From an uncultured delta proteobacterium (GTDB lineage Bacteria; Desulfobacterota; Desulfobulbia; Desulfobulbales; Desulfocapsaceae): a stretch of 64,000 nt of DNA. This document shows, one piece after another, positions 26,471 to 35,044 of the stretch. Under the pieces are notes generated by a model, which was given only the letters and a program-made list of their open reading frames with translations, did no database searches and was not told where the DNA came from. Position 1 is the stretch's first letter, and every line of letters starts with the position of its first letter. The position numbers were made by a program, and so were the translations under genes. The stretch is taken from NCBI GenBank assembly GCA_903875445.1, contig CAIQWD010000101.1, positions 44,119-108,118 of the forward strand, read 5' to 3'.

Positions 26471-26645
26471 TTTTTTCTTTTTGTTAGGGAGGAGAATTCT
26501 CTACCAGCGCGAGGCAATGGCTGTCATGGCTACGAAAGCTGCTTTCCTTACCTGCTCTTGACGACTATTGCAAGAGATTTCGGATTTCCCCTTCCCAAAA
26601 GAGAAGAGCAGCGACATCGCCGTAAGCATTGCTATCCTACACCAG

Positions 26646-27098
26646 TTATGAAAAGGATGCCATGAGTTCGGCCTCGGCGACAAGCTGGTCGTCAACGGTA
26701 GCTGTCGCCCCCATCACCATGACAGACCGTTTTTCCTTTAAAAGCTGCAGGGTGAAAATCAGCTGATCGCCCGGTACCACCGGTCTTCTGAACCTCGCCT
26801 TATCTATCCCGGCAAAAAACAGCAACTTTTTGCCGATTGTTTCGGGATGGCTGTAAAAAGCCATGATTCCACCTACCTGGGCCATACCTTCGAGGATCAA
26901 CACCCCCGGCATGACAGGTCTTGCCGGAAAGTGACCTTGAAAAAACGGTTCGTTGATCGTCACATTTTTCAGTCCGATGATCTCCTTGCCCAGGTCGAGC
27001 GAAACAATTCTGTCCACCATCACGAAAGGATATCGGTGCGGCAACACTTTCAGGATTTCCAGAATATCGATTTTCTCAGGTATTACAAACTCACTCAT
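26646..27098 (-). CDS. fabZ: 3-hydroxyacyl-[acyl-carrier-protein] dehydratase FabZ
   Basis: A hot-dog-fold dehydratase of fatty acid synthesis that competes with LpxA and LpxD for 3-hydroxyacyl-ACP, which is why it is usually clustered with them. The 150-residue product has [16 protein letters not shown] (catalytic His, about residues 20-35), then [22 protein letters not shown] with the active-site Glu/His element (about 49-70). The start is ATG at 27098 with an AGGAGA site. It lies 14 bases after lpxD. Confidence 0.96.
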   Translation of the reverse strand: MSEFVIPEKIDILEILKVLPHRYPFVMVDRIVSLDLGKEIIGLKNVTINEPFFQGHFPARPVMPGVLILEGMAQVGGIMAFYSHPETIGKKLLFFAGIDKARFRRPVVPGDQLIFTLQLLKEKRSVMVMGATATVDDQLVAEAELMASFS

Positions 27099-27112
27099 GA
27101 TAGTCTCCTTGG

Positions 27113-28165
27113 CTATTCTTCACGCTCGGCCCGGCCGGTCAATTCGGCAATGGCTTTGCTATTACTTCTCACTTGACTCTGCAATTCCGGCAGTTTTGCA
27201 TACACCGCGGCGCATTTTGCCCATTGGCGGATGGGGATGGCCGGCGCCCCGCCGAGTACCGCCCCTTTCGGCTGGTCGTTGTGGATACCGCCCCGGGCCG
27301 CAACCATCACCTGATCGCCGATGACCAGATGGCCGGCAGTGGCTGATTGCCCGCCCATAACCACATTCCGTCCCAGGGTGGTCGAACCGGCGATGCCCAC
27401 CTGTGCCACCAAGAGAGTATTTTCACCGATAACGACATTATGAGCAACCTGGACCAAATTGTCTATTTTCGCCCCGGCCTTGATCCAGGTGATACCGAAG
27501 GTCGCCCGGTCGATACAGCTGTTGGCACCGATCTCGACGTCGTCGTCTATCCTGACGATGCCGACCTGCGGCCGTTTGATATGTTCCCCGCGTTCGTTGG
27601 CCGCATAACCGTAGCCGTCGGCACCGATGACCGTGCCGGAGTGAATCGTTACCCGCTTGCCGATCACTGAACCCTTATAGACGGTGACATTGGCCTTGAT
27701 GGTCGAGTCGTCGCCGATAGTCACATCGTCGCCGATAACCGTCCCCGCGTCGATTGCGACTCTTTCCCCTATGCGCACCCGCTTGCCGAGAACCACCAGA
27801 GGGGCAATGGAGATGGCCTGGCCAAGAATACATTCCTCGCCGACATAGGCGCGTGCATGGATGCCTTCGGCAACGAAGGGTTCGGCGAGGAAATGGCTAT
27901 GAATGATGGCTACGGCCAGATAGGGGTCGCGAACCTGAATCATCGGCTGATGGCCGTTACCGGTAACTCCTAATGGAACGATTACCGCGCCCGCTCCGGT
28001 GGTCTGCAGGAGTTCCGCCTGTTTCGCCTTGGCCAGAAAGGAGATGTCGGTCGGGCCGGCGGTGTCGAGCGGGGCAAAACCGCGAACACAAAGCGTTTTG
28101 TCTCCTATTACTATTCCCTGCACCATAAGGGCGAGGGTTTCCAAAGATAATTCTTTTGCAATCAT
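27113..28165 (-). CDS. lpxD: UDP-3-O-(3-hydroxyacyl)glucosamine N-acyltransferase LpxD
   Basis: Adds the second 3-hydroxyacyl chain to lipid A precursor from acyl-ACP. The 350-residue product has the N-terminal uridine-binding domain ([18 protein letters not shown], about residues 27-44). A long hexapeptide-repeat beta helix runs from about 105 to 315, with the catalytic His in [17 protein letters not shown] short C-terminal helix ends it. The ATG at 28165 is chosen; a TTG nine bases upstream is possible. It is followed by fabZ and preceded by the namZ-like gene, with only about 12 bases between. Confidence 0.95.
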   Translation of the reverse strand: MIAKELSLETLALMVQGIVIGDKTLCVRGFAPLDTAGPTDISFLAKAKQAELLQTTGAGAVIVPLGVTGNGHQPMIQVRDPYLAVAIIHSHFLAEPFVAEGIHARAYVGEECILGQAISIAPLVVLGKRVRIGERVAIDAGTVIGDDVTIGDDSTIKANVTVYKGSVIGKRVTIHSGTVIGADGYGYAANERGEHIKRPQVGIVRIDDDVEIGANSCIDRATFGITWIKAGAKIDNLVQVAHNVVIGENTLLVAQVGIAGSTTLGRNVVMGGQSATAGHLVIGDQVMVAARGGIHNDQPKGAVLGGAPAIPIRQWAKCAAVYAKLPELQSQVRSNSKAIAELTGRAEREE

Positions 28166-28177
28166 ACTTTTCAAAAA

Positions 28178-29344
28178 TCAGTAGAGAAAATAGTTTCTTC
28201 TGGCGTCATCAAAGGCTCGCAGCTCTTGCTGCCAACCATCTTCCATCGCCGGAATTCCTTGTCCCTGCATGAGTTGCTCACGTACCGCCCGATCGCCTAA
28301 AATCAAATCGAGCGGCAGGCGCTCAAACTCGTATTCATAGGGTGGTTCCTTATAGCGGAAATGTTCGGGATACAGATGCATGGTCGCCTGCAGGAGCGCC
28401 AGACTGGTTCTATAGGGACGATAGCTACCCGGGTCGGTCACATGAATCTGGAAACCGTGACAGGATTCCTCCGCCCATTTTCCGGAGGTCGGTTGAAAGA
28501 CGATCGGCCGGAGAAAACATCCTGGAAGTTCGGTGCCTTCGAGCCGGGCCAGCATCGCCTCATGCCGCCAATAGGGTGCCCCGACGAATTCGAAGGGAAG
28601 CGTCGTGCCCCTGCCCTCGGAAACATTGGTCCCTTCCCAGATCACCTGCCCCGGATAGACCAGGGCAGTTTCCGGGGTGGGCATATTGGGGGACGGCGCC
28701 ACCCAGGGAAAACCGGTGTCGCGAAAGAGCATGTTGCGTCGCCAGCCCTGCATCTTTACTACCGTCACCTCGGCCCAGATTTCAAATTCATTATTAATAA
28801 GAATGGCCAGTTCGCCAAAAGTCAGGCCATGCCGCATGGGCAACGGATACAAACCGACAAAAGAACTGCAGTCGGGATGGAGCAGATTACCTTCTATCTT
28901 TTCACCACCTAGCGGATTGGGTCGATCAAGAACAATCACCTCTTTGCCGAGTTCGGCCGCAAGTTCCAGGCAATAGGCCATAGTATACATGAAAGTGTAG
29001 ACCCGGGTGCCGACGTCGCACAGATCGATTAGCAGCACATCGAGCCGACTAAACATCTCGGCGGTCGGACGCCGGTGCTCGCCGTAGAGACTGAAAATCG
29101 GCAAGCCGGTAACAGTATCGAGTACATGGTCCGACTCGACCATGTTATCCTGCTTTTCTGAAAAAAAGCCATGCTGCGGAGAGAACAGACAGGTCAACTG
29201 CCGACCGAATTTCTTTTGCAGGAGAATTCTGCCATGCACCAAACCTCGGACGGTAGAGGCCTGGTTGGAGAGATAGCCGAGCCTTTTTCCGAGGAGAGAA
29301 GGCTGTGCATTGTCGAGAAAAGCCTCAAGTCCGATCTTTAACAT
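28178..29344 (-). CDS. namZ: Exo-beta-N-acetylmuramidase NamZ-like protein (DUF1343)
   Basis: Family DUF1343; the characterised Bacillus member NamZ releases terminal MurNAc from peptidoglycan fragments. The 388-residue product shows LGYLSNQASTV at the N-terminus, LFSPQHGFFSEKQDNM (about residues 50-65), LIDLCDVGTRVYTFMYTMAY, LDRPNPLGG and PSPNMPTPETALVYPG. The last of these leads into WEGTNVSEGRGTTLPFEFVG, all hallmark segments. The ATG at 29344 (MLKIGLEAF) fits. No clear signal peptide is seen, unlike secreted members, so it may act in the cytosol on imported muropeptides. It heads the minus-strand cluster running through the lipid A genes to the MurU/AmgK-like pair, and could supply MurNAc to them. 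Confidence 0.85.
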   Translation of the reverse strand: MLKIGLEAFLDNAQPSLLGKRLGYLSNQASTVRGLVHGRILLQKKFGRQLTCLFSPQHGFFSEKQDNMVESDHVLDTVTGLPIFSLYGEHRRPTAEMFSRLDVLLIDLCDVGTRVYTFMYTMAYCLELAAELGKEVIVLDRPNPLGGEKIEGNLLHPDCSSFVGLYPLPMRHGLTFGELAILINNEFEIWAEVTVVKMQGWRRNMLFRDTGFPWVAPSPNMPTPETALVYPGQVIWEGTNVSEGRGTTLPFEFVGAPYWRHEAMLARLEGTELPGCFLRPIVFQPTSGKWAEESCHGFQIHVTDPGSYRPYRTSLALLQATMHLYPEHFRYKEPPYEYEFERLPLDLILGDRAVREQLMQGQGIPAMEDGWQQELRAFDDARRNYFLY

Positions 29345-29451
29345 AGTGATCCGCAGCAAAAATACATGAAAAAAACAAATGGTCAACGCAGGCCCATCTT
29401 AATGGCGGAAGCACAAAATGTCAAAATGTAGATGGCGGGAATGGCGGAAAG

Positions 29452-29480
29452 CCGGAATTATCTCCGTAAGATAATTCCGG
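29452..29480 (-). terminator. Perfect 12-bp hairpin downstream of the nitroreductase operon
   Basis: CCGGAATTATCT (29452-29463) pairs exactly with AGATAATTCCGG (29469-29480) around a 5-nt loop. It lies 48 bases past the nitroreductase stop and 110 bases before namZ. The T-run after it on the minus strand is short (CTTTCC), so it may be an imperfect terminator or a stability element. Confidence 0.6.
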
Positions 29481-29527
29481 CGGATTTGGTGTGGCAACTA
29501 AGGGATCAAGGGATTTACCCCTCTTTC

Positions 29528-30070
29528 TCAAGCTCCCGGAAAACGATCATAGTGGACAAATTCCTCAACCTCCCGGCGTTTCGGAGCGGGTGGCTCATGG
29601 TCCGGATAGCCGAGGGCGATGATCGCCACCAGTTCGCAGCCGGGCGGTACGCCAAGCACCGCCTCGGCGGCCTTGTGGTCGAAGGAGCCGATGATCACCG
29701 AGCCCAGTCCCAGCTCCCAAGCCTTGAGACACAGGGTCTGGCTGATGATCCCGAGATCAAAAAGAAACCAGTGCTGGTATCTGGTGACCTGCACCCCTTT
29801 GTAGAACCCTGATTTTTGCGGATCGCCGCAGATCCCGAGGAGTATAGGCGCGGTCTCGGTGCATTTGCCGGCGGGATTTTTAGGCGAAAGCAGCTCGGCC
29901 AGTTTCTTTTTATCCTCCGCAGCCCGCACCACGACAAGCTCCCAGCATTGCAGATTGCCCCAGGAGGGGGAATATTTTGCCGTTTCAAAGAGTTCTGCAA
30001 GGGTCTCAGCGGCAACCGGCCGCTCTTGAAAGCGCCGGATACTTCTGCGTTTTTTAATAATATCATCCAT
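29528..30070 (-). CDS. Nitroreductase-family flavoprotein
   Basis: A 180-residue FMN-dependent nitroreductase-fold protein. The N-terminus IIKKRRSIRRFQERPV carries the conserved SxRxF FMN-phosphate contact. The middle has KYSPSWGNLQCWELVVVR, and the C-terminal part SVIIGSFDHKAAEAVLGVPPG and VAIIALGYPDHEP binds flavin. The substrate cannot be told; such proteins reduce nitro compounds, quinones or flavins. It is the last gene of the minus-strand acyl-CoA oxidation operon, 29 bases after the acyl-CoA dehydrogenase gene, and could take part in its redox balance; that is inference. Confidence 0.88.
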   Translation of the reverse strand: MDDIIKKRRSIRRFQERPVAAETLAELFETAKYSPSWGNLQCWELVVVRAAEDKKKLAELLSPKNPAGKCTETAPILLGICGDPQKSGFYKGVQVTRYQHWFLFDLGIISQTLCLKAWELGLGSVIIGSFDHKAAEAVLGVPPGCELVAIIALGYPDHEPPAPKRREVEEFVHYDRFPGA

Positions 30071-30099
30071 ATAACTCTCCCATTTCCTGCCGGGCTCGC

Positions 30100-31257
30100 T
30101 CAGGAAAATTCGTTTAAGATTTCTCTTGCGATAATTAACCTCTGGATCTCACTCGTTCCCTCGTAGATCGAGGTAACCCGGGCATCGCGGGCATAACGCT
30201 CGATGGGAAATTCGCGGGTGTAGCCGTAGCCGCCGAAGATCTGCATCGCCTCATAACAGGCCCTGTTTGCCGCCTCGGTGGCGAAGAGTTTGGCCATCGA
30301 GGCGGCTTTGGCAAAGGGCCGCCCCTGCTCTTTCTTAAAAGCTGCATGCATGAGCAAGAGACGAGCCGCCTCAAGATCGGTGTACATGTCGGCAATTTTC
30401 CACTGGATTCCTTGAAATTGGCTGATTTTTCTGCCGAATTGCGCCCGTTCGAGAGAATAAGCGGTGGCTTTGTCCATGGCCGCAAGACCGATGCCAAGCG
30501 CCAGCGAGCCGATACCGATGCGCCCACCGGCAAGCTCGCCTACCGCTCCCCGGAAGCCGTCGTTCTCTCTGCCCATCATGGCGGATGCCGGAATACGGCA
30601 ATCCTGAAAGAGTATCTCGTTGGTGGGCGAGGCGTGCTGGCCCATTTTGTCCTCTTTTCTACCGATGATCAGCCCCTTGGTGCCCGCCTCAACCAAAAAG
30701 AGGCTGATGCCCTTGCCCTTGGGCGCCGTCTGGTCGGTCACCGCCCAGACCACGAAGACCCCGGCAAAGGAGCCGCTGGTGATGAAGATCTTCGAGCCGT
30801 TAAGCACCCATTCCTCGCCATCGCGTACGGCCGTGGTGGTCATCCCAGCCGGGTCGGAGCCAGCCCCCGGTTCGGTGAGGGCAAAGGCTCCTGCCGGATA
30901 TTCACCGCTGCAGATCCGGCTAATGTATCTTTTCTTCTGTTCTTCATTGCCGAGCGCCTGAATAACCTCGCCGACCATGTTATTGACGGAAACCGTTACC
31001 GCCGTTGAGGCACAGGCCCTGGCTATCTCGGTCATGGCGACGCTGAAGGCGACAACTCCGGCTTCCGAGCCACCATAGGCATCGTGGATATTGAGCCCCA
31101 TGAAGCCGAGTTCGGCAAGCTTTGCCAGATTCGTATAAAAAATCCGGTCGTCTTCACCACGATCAAGCCCCGCCGCGGCCGGCTCCAGTTCGGCGATGGC
31201 GAACTCTCGGGCGGTTTCCTGTATCAGTCTCTGTTCCTCGGTTAGATCAAAATTCAT
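30100..31257 (-). CDS. Acyl-CoA dehydrogenase (short-chain type)
   Basis: An FAD enzyme that oxidises acyl-CoA to enoyl-CoA, passing electrons to ETF. The 385-residue product shows NFDLTEEQRLIQETAREFA at the start, AFALTEPGAGSDPAGM (about residues 124-139) for the flavin/substrate pocket, and GSKIFITSG. The C-terminus has [20 protein letters not shown] and TSIYEGTSEIQRLIIAREIL, which includes the catalytic Glu position typical of short-chain (butyryl-CoA) enzymes (YEGT). It shares the operon with crotonase, 3-hydroxyacyl-CoA dehydrogenase and thiolase genes. A second, similar dehydrogenase is encoded at 39616-40761. Confidence 0.93.
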   Translation of the reverse strand: MNFDLTEEQRLIQETAREFAIAELEPAAAGLDRGEDDRIFYTNLAKLAELGFMGLNIHDAYGGSEAGVVAFSVAMTEIARACASTAVTVSVNNMVGEVIQALGNEEQKKRYISRICSGEYPAGAFALTEPGAGSDPAGMTTTAVRDGEEWVLNGSKIFITSGSFAGVFVVWAVTDQTAPKGKGISLFLVEAGTKGLIIGRKEDKMGQHASPTNEILFQDCRIPASAMMGRENDGFRGAVGELAGGRIGIGSLALGIGLAAMDKATAYSLERAQFGRKISQFQGIQWKIADMYTDLEAARLLLMHAAFKKEQGRPFAKAASMAKLFATEAANRACYEAMQIFGGYGYTREFPIERYARDARVTSIYEGTSEIQRLIIAREILNEFS

Positions 31258-31278
31258 AGATATCTCCCAGCTCTCCTG

Positions 31279-32061
31279 CTATTTATCCTGGAAATTCGGT
31301 GCTCTTTTTTCCAGAAAGGCGCTCATCCCCTCTTTCTGGTCGGCGCTGCTGAAACACTGGGCAAAGAGATCAGCCTCATAGACACAGGCCCGATTCAAGT
31401 CCATCTCCAGGCCATTATTCACCGCTTCCTTGCACAGTCGCACCGCTCCCGGTCCGCGGGTGGCGATTTTCATGGCCAGGGCGCGACATTCGATCATCAG
31501 GTTTTCCGGGGCGAAGACCCGGTTGACGAGACCGATGCGGCAGGCCTCCTCGGCATCGATAATATTGCCGGAAAAAATCAGCTCATTGGCCATTCCTTTA
31601 CCGACAATCCGTGGTAACCGCTGGGTGCCGCCGAATCCGGGGATAATACCGAGATTAACCTCGGGTTGGCCGAACTTGGCGTTGCCGGCGGCCATTCTGA
31701 TATCACAGGCAAGAGCCAGTTCGCAGCCGCCGCCGAGGGCAAAACCGTTGACTGCGGCAATGACCGGTTGCGGTAAGTTCTCGATGGTCCGTAGAACTTC
31801 ATGGCCAAGTTTACCGAAAGCCTTGCCGGCCGCCGGTTCGAGCCCCTGCATAAATGAGATATCGGCACCGGCAACAAAGGCTTTTTCGCCCGCCCCGGTG
31901 AGGATGACCACCCGTATCATCCGGTCTTCGCCCAGATCCTTGAAGCACTCTCGCATCTCCAGTAAGGTCTCAAGGTTCAAGGCGTTCAGGGCTTTCGGCC
32001 GGTTGACCGTCACCGTGGCGATGGCCTCTTCTTTGACAACCAATAAATTTTTGAACTCCAT
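31279..32061 (-). CDS. Enoyl-CoA hydratase (crotonase)
   Basis: Hydrates enoyl-CoA, most likely crotonyl-CoA, to 3-hydroxyacyl-CoA. The 260-residue product carries the crotonase features: VTVNRPKALNALNLETL near the N-terminus, then GAGEKAFVAGADISFMQGL (oxyanion-hole Ala-Gly, about residues 59-77). The catalytic Glu pair lies in GFALGGGCELALACDIRMA and FGQPEVNLGIIPGFGGTQRL. The start at 32061 follows a GGAGGAAGG site; the longer frame upstream lacks family similarity. It lies between the unknown Cys-containing protein and the acyl-CoA dehydrogenase. Confidence 0.94.
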   Translation of the reverse strand: MEFKNLLVVKEEAIATVTVNRPKALNALNLETLLEMRECFKDLGEDRMIRVVILTGAGEKAFVAGADISFMQGLEPAAGKAFGKLGHEVLRTIENLPQPVIAAVNGFALGGGCELALACDIRMAAGNAKFGQPEVNLGIIPGFGGTQRLPRIVGKGMANELIFSGNIIDAEEACRIGLVNRVFAPENLMIECRALAMKIATRGPGAVRLCKEAVNNGLEMDLNRACVYEADLFAQCFSSADQKEGMSAFLEKRAPNFQDK

Positions 32062-32089
32062 TTCCTTCCTCCAGGTTATTTCAGCTGTA

Positions 32090-32851
32090 TTATTCACTTT
32101 CTCCGGCACACTCCAAGGAAAATTTCCAGGCGCAGTACCATTCTTCGGGATGACTGTCCGGCGGACACCCCAGGCATTCCGTGTGTATTCTTTTATCTAT
32201 TGCCCTGGCAAAATACGAGTACTCAACAAGTCCCCCCGATTTGCAGGGGTAATCTTCAAGCCCTTTGCGCTTCCTGGCATCCTGGACGCGGCACCGGTTC
32301 ATCTGAAAAACAAAGCTCGTAGCGGTTTCTTCAACAATCGACTGGACGTTGATGCTCTCATAAATCCGAAATCCCAGCGCCTTTTTCAAACCATCCAAAC
32401 CGGGACTGGCTGATAATCCGAGAAACTCGCGTATAAAGTTGGCCTCGACGGGAGAAAACTGGCCCCAGCAGGAATCGTTACAGCGCTTGGCCTCATTCAT
32501 CCCACCTGCCTTTTCTACGGTCTGGAACCATATGCCGTCGTTGGCCAGCCAGTTTTTCGCCATCCGGTCTTTTAGTACCTGGAGTTTTTCCGGCTCCATC
32601 TCCAGAAGAAAAGAAGGCACGCCATCGACCATGGTAAACCCGAAAAGCTCTGCCAGGTGCCGCAATTGGATGGCTATACTCTTGTCGGCGACCGCCGTAA
32701 GAAGAGGTAAGGCCTGTTCCATTCCCATTTGGTGCTTCACCTCCGCAAACCACAGGCCATGATGGATAATTGTACGTTGGAACATATCAACGATGAAGCG
32801 CGCAGTGTCCTGGTGCTTCAATTCACTCGCCTTGTTAGCGTATTCTGGCAT
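32090..32851 (-). CDS. Unknown protein with conserved-looking cysteines in the acyl-CoA operon
   Basis: A 253-residue protein. A mixed helical N-terminal half (DTARFIVDMFQRTIIHHGLW, about residues 16-35) is followed by a Cys-bearing C-terminal half: KRCNDSCWGQFSP, MNRCRVQDARKRKG, YPCKSGG, TECLGCPPDSHPEEWYCAW and LECAGE. The pattern of spaced Cys with RC..K and CPPD resembles the L-2-amino-thiazoline-4-carboxylate hydrolase-like/DUF6125 type common in anaerobes, but I am not certain. A metal or iron-sulfur site is possible. The ATG at 32851 has a GGAG site; one at 32866 is also possible. It lies between an M24-family gene and crotonase in a tight operon, so it probably serves the same pathway. 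Confidence 0.7.
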   Translation of the reverse strand: MPEYANKASELKHQDTARFIVDMFQRTIIHHGLWFAEVKHQMGMEQALPLLTAVADKSIAIQLRHLAELFGFTMVDGVPSFLLEMEPEKLQVLKDRMAKNWLANDGIWFQTVEKAGGMNEAKRCNDSCWGQFSPVEANFIREFLGLSASPGLDGLKKALGFRIYESINVQSIVEETATSFVFQMNRCRVQDARKRKGLEDYPCKSGGLVEYSYFARAIDKRIHTECLGCPPDSHPEEWYCAWKFSLECAGESE

Positions 32852-32868
32852 GTCGGTCTCCGTCATTA

Positions 32869-34086
32869 TTAAGAACCCTGCACTTCAGGCAGGACGGTTA
32901 TCTCATCCGGGAATTTGCTCAGCGGTTCCAGCCCGTGGTCGGTGACCAGATGGGTGTTTTCGATACCGACCACGCCAAGGCCCGGAAAAATCGTCTTCGG
33001 TTCAAGGGCGATGACCATCCCCACCTGCAGGGCCAGCTGCTGTCCCTTGGCGATAAAGGGAAATTCGTCGAGTTCCAGACCAACACCGTGGCCGGTAAAG
33101 CGAATCTTTCTATCCCCAACGCCCATGAAGTTTTCCTGGTAGCCTTTTTGGGCGGCGAGAGCAATCATCATCTCGTAGAGTTCCCCGGTGACCACTCCCG
33201 GTTTTGCCTGTATTTTGACCTCTTCCTGGATTTCAAGCATCGCCGCATGGGCTCTTTGCAATTCGCCTGCCACCGAGCCGATGGAAAAAATCCTCGTATG
33301 GTCGGAGATATAGCCGTCGAGGGCAAAGACATAATCGACGAGAACCGGCTCCCTCACCCCTATTTTCCTGAAACCTGCACCCTGGCCAATGATTCCGCTG
33401 ACCCCCGCCCCCCCGGTCGGAGAGGCGATATAGCTGGGGACCGCAGCCGCATCGCCTGCCATCAGGTGGCCATAAAAGAGTTCGTTGCCCCACATGCGCA
33501 TGCGGACAATACCTTGATGGCCGAGGCTGCGGGCATAACCTTCCAATTCTCCCGACAGGGTCACCTCGGTCTTGCCTGCCGTCAGCAGTTCCGGCACCCG
33601 TGCCGCCACCTTGTCGGACAATGCCGCCGAGGCCCGCAGTTTGCCGATCTCGAATTCCGACTTTACCGCCCGGATCAGCCGTATTTCACCCGAAATATCG
33701 CTGATTTTCGCCTTATCGAAAACCTTCTGGTATAGAAAATAGAGGTTGGTCGGCAGAACATCCAGCTCCATGCCGAGGACGGCGGGCGACGGATACCCGT
33801 AAGAGCTAAGTATCTCGGGTATTTTTTTAATGCCGACAAGCGATACAATCTCTTCAAGTGCCGATTCTGCAAGAGCCCGCTCGAACTCCTTAAAGATCAT
33901 GAGAATCGGCTTGCCCTGGACGGGCACATACAACCAACCCTGCTGGGAAGTGCCGGAAAAATAAAAAAGATCGGTCTTCTGAACAATCAGGGCACCGTCC
34001 TGGTCGTTGCCGGCAAGGGCCTGCTGCAGTTTTGCAATCCTTGCTGCAAGCTCGTGAGATGGGACGTTTTTATAAAAAAATTGCAT
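32869..34086 (-). CDS. M24-family peptidase/creatinase-fold protein (Xaa-Pro peptidase-like)
   Basis: A 405-residue pita-bread-fold protein. An N-terminal creatinase-like domain (residues 1 to about 165; LYFLYQKVFDKAKISDISG) precedes the catalytic domain. The metal ligands of true peptidases are partly visible: VLVDYVFALDGYISDHTRIFS (two Asp, about residues 257-277), RFTGHGVGLELDEFPFI (His, about 337-353) and VIALEPKTIFPG with VVGIENTHLV (Glu). So an active dinuclear metal site is likely. Its presence in a fatty acid oxidation operon is common in Desulfobacterota but unexplained. The ATG at 34086 has a GGGGGA site. Confidence 0.86.
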   Translation of the reverse strand: MQFFYKNVPSHELAARIAKLQQALAGNDQDGALIVQKTDLFYFSGTSQQGWLYVPVQGKPILMIFKEFERALAESALEEIVSLVGIKKIPEILSSYGYPSPAVLGMELDVLPTNLYFLYQKVFDKAKISDISGEIRLIRAVKSEFEIGKLRASAALSDKVAARVPELLTAGKTEVTLSGELEGYARSLGHQGIVRMRMWGNELFYGHLMAGDAAAVPSYIASPTGGAGVSGIIGQGAGFRKIGVREPVLVDYVFALDGYISDHTRIFSIGSVAGELQRAHAAMLEIQEEVKIQAKPGVVTGELYEMMIALAAQKGYQENFMGVGDRKIRFTGHGVGLELDEFPFIAKGQQLALQVGMVIALEPKTIFPGLGVVGIENTHLVTDHGLEPLSKFPDEITVLPEVQGS

Positions 34087-34102
34087 ATTTCCCCCACCGA
34101 TA

Positions 34103-34130
34103 TTTTCGGCAGGGTGCGATCTGTGCACCC
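34103..34130. repeat. Half-copy of the 6274-6339 repeat
   Basis: TTTTCGGCAGGGTGCGATCT (from 34104) followed by GTGCACCC closely matches one arm of the inverted repeat at 6274-6300. The other arm is absent. It lies between the 3-hydroxyacyl-CoA dehydrogenase and M24 genes, so it is probably transcribed. This suggests a dispersed repeat family in the genome. Confidence 0.65.
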
Positions 34131-34162
34131 AACCGAGGAATCAATTTACAAACTCTTGACAA

Positions 34163-35023
34163 TCAGTACTGATAAAAACCCTTCCCGGTTTTCCGTCCCA
34201 GCCAACCGGCCTCGACGTATTTACGTAATAGCGGACAGGGACGATACTTGGAATCCTTAAAACCGTCATAGAGGGTCTCCATGATCGCCAGGCAGGTATC
34301 GAGACCGATCAGGTCGGCCAGGGCCAGCGGTCCCATTGGATGATTCATGCCGAGTTTCATGACCGTATCGATATCCTCGACCTTGCCAACCCCGTGATAG
34401 AGACAGAAGATCGCCTCGTTGATCATCGGCAGGAGAATTCTGTTGGCAATAAATCCCGGAAAATCATTGGCTTCTGCCGGAGTCTTAGAAAATTTCTTGC
34501 AAAGCTCCCAGGTGATGTCAAAGGTCTCTTTGCTGGTTGCCAGCGCCTTGATAACCTCAACCAGCTTCATCACCGGCACCGGATTCATGAAATGCATGCC
34601 GATGACCTTGTCCGGCCGCTTGGTCTGTGCGGCTATCCGGCCGATGGGGATGGATGAGGTGTTGGTGGCGAGAATGGTGTGCGCCGGACAGAAGCTGTCG
34701 AGGTCCCGAAAAATTTTGAATTTCAGATCTTCCCGCTCGACCGCCGCCTCGACGACAAAATCGACCCCGGCCATATCGGCAAGGCTCGTGGTGGTGCTGA
34801 TCCGCCCGAGGATCGCATCGCACTCGGCGGCAGTGATTTTTTCTTTTTCAACGCTTCTGGCAAGATTTTTAGCGATGCCCGCCAAACCTTTTTGGGTGAA
34901 TTCCTCTTTGATATCGCTCATTAACACCTTGAGTCCACTGGTCGCCGCAACCTGAACGATTCCTGCACCCATCTGCCCAGCCCCGATCACCCCGAATTTC
35001 TTTATTTCCATTGCCATTGTCAT
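34163..35023 (-). CDS. 3-hydroxybutyryl-CoA dehydrogenase
   Basis: Oxidises (S)-3-hydroxybutyryl-CoA to acetoacetyl-CoA with NAD+. The 286-residue single-function enzyme starts with the Rossmann motif KKFGVIGAGQMGAGIVQVAA (about residues 8-27). It continues with DFVVEAAVEREDLKFKIF, LATNTSSIPIGRIA, the catalytic His in GMHFMNPVPVMKLVEVI (about 142-158), and PGFIANRILLPMINEAIF. The C-terminal helical domain ends GWLGRKTGKGFYQY. It sits 21 bases behind the thiolase gene. Confidence 0.95.
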   Translation of the reverse strand: MTMAMEIKKFGVIGAGQMGAGIVQVAATSGLKVLMSDIKEEFTQKGLAGIAKNLARSVEKEKITAAECDAILGRISTTTSLADMAGVDFVVEAAVEREDLKFKIFRDLDSFCPAHTILATNTSSIPIGRIAAQTKRPDKVIGMHFMNPVPVMKLVEVIKALATSKETFDITWELCKKFSKTPAEANDFPGFIANRILLPMINEAIFCLYHGVGKVEDIDTVMKLGMNHPMGPLALADLIGLDTCLAIMETLYDGFKDSKYRPCPLLRKYVEAGWLGRKTGKGFYQY

Positions 35024-35044
35024 GTTCTTTTCCTTTTCGCACCA

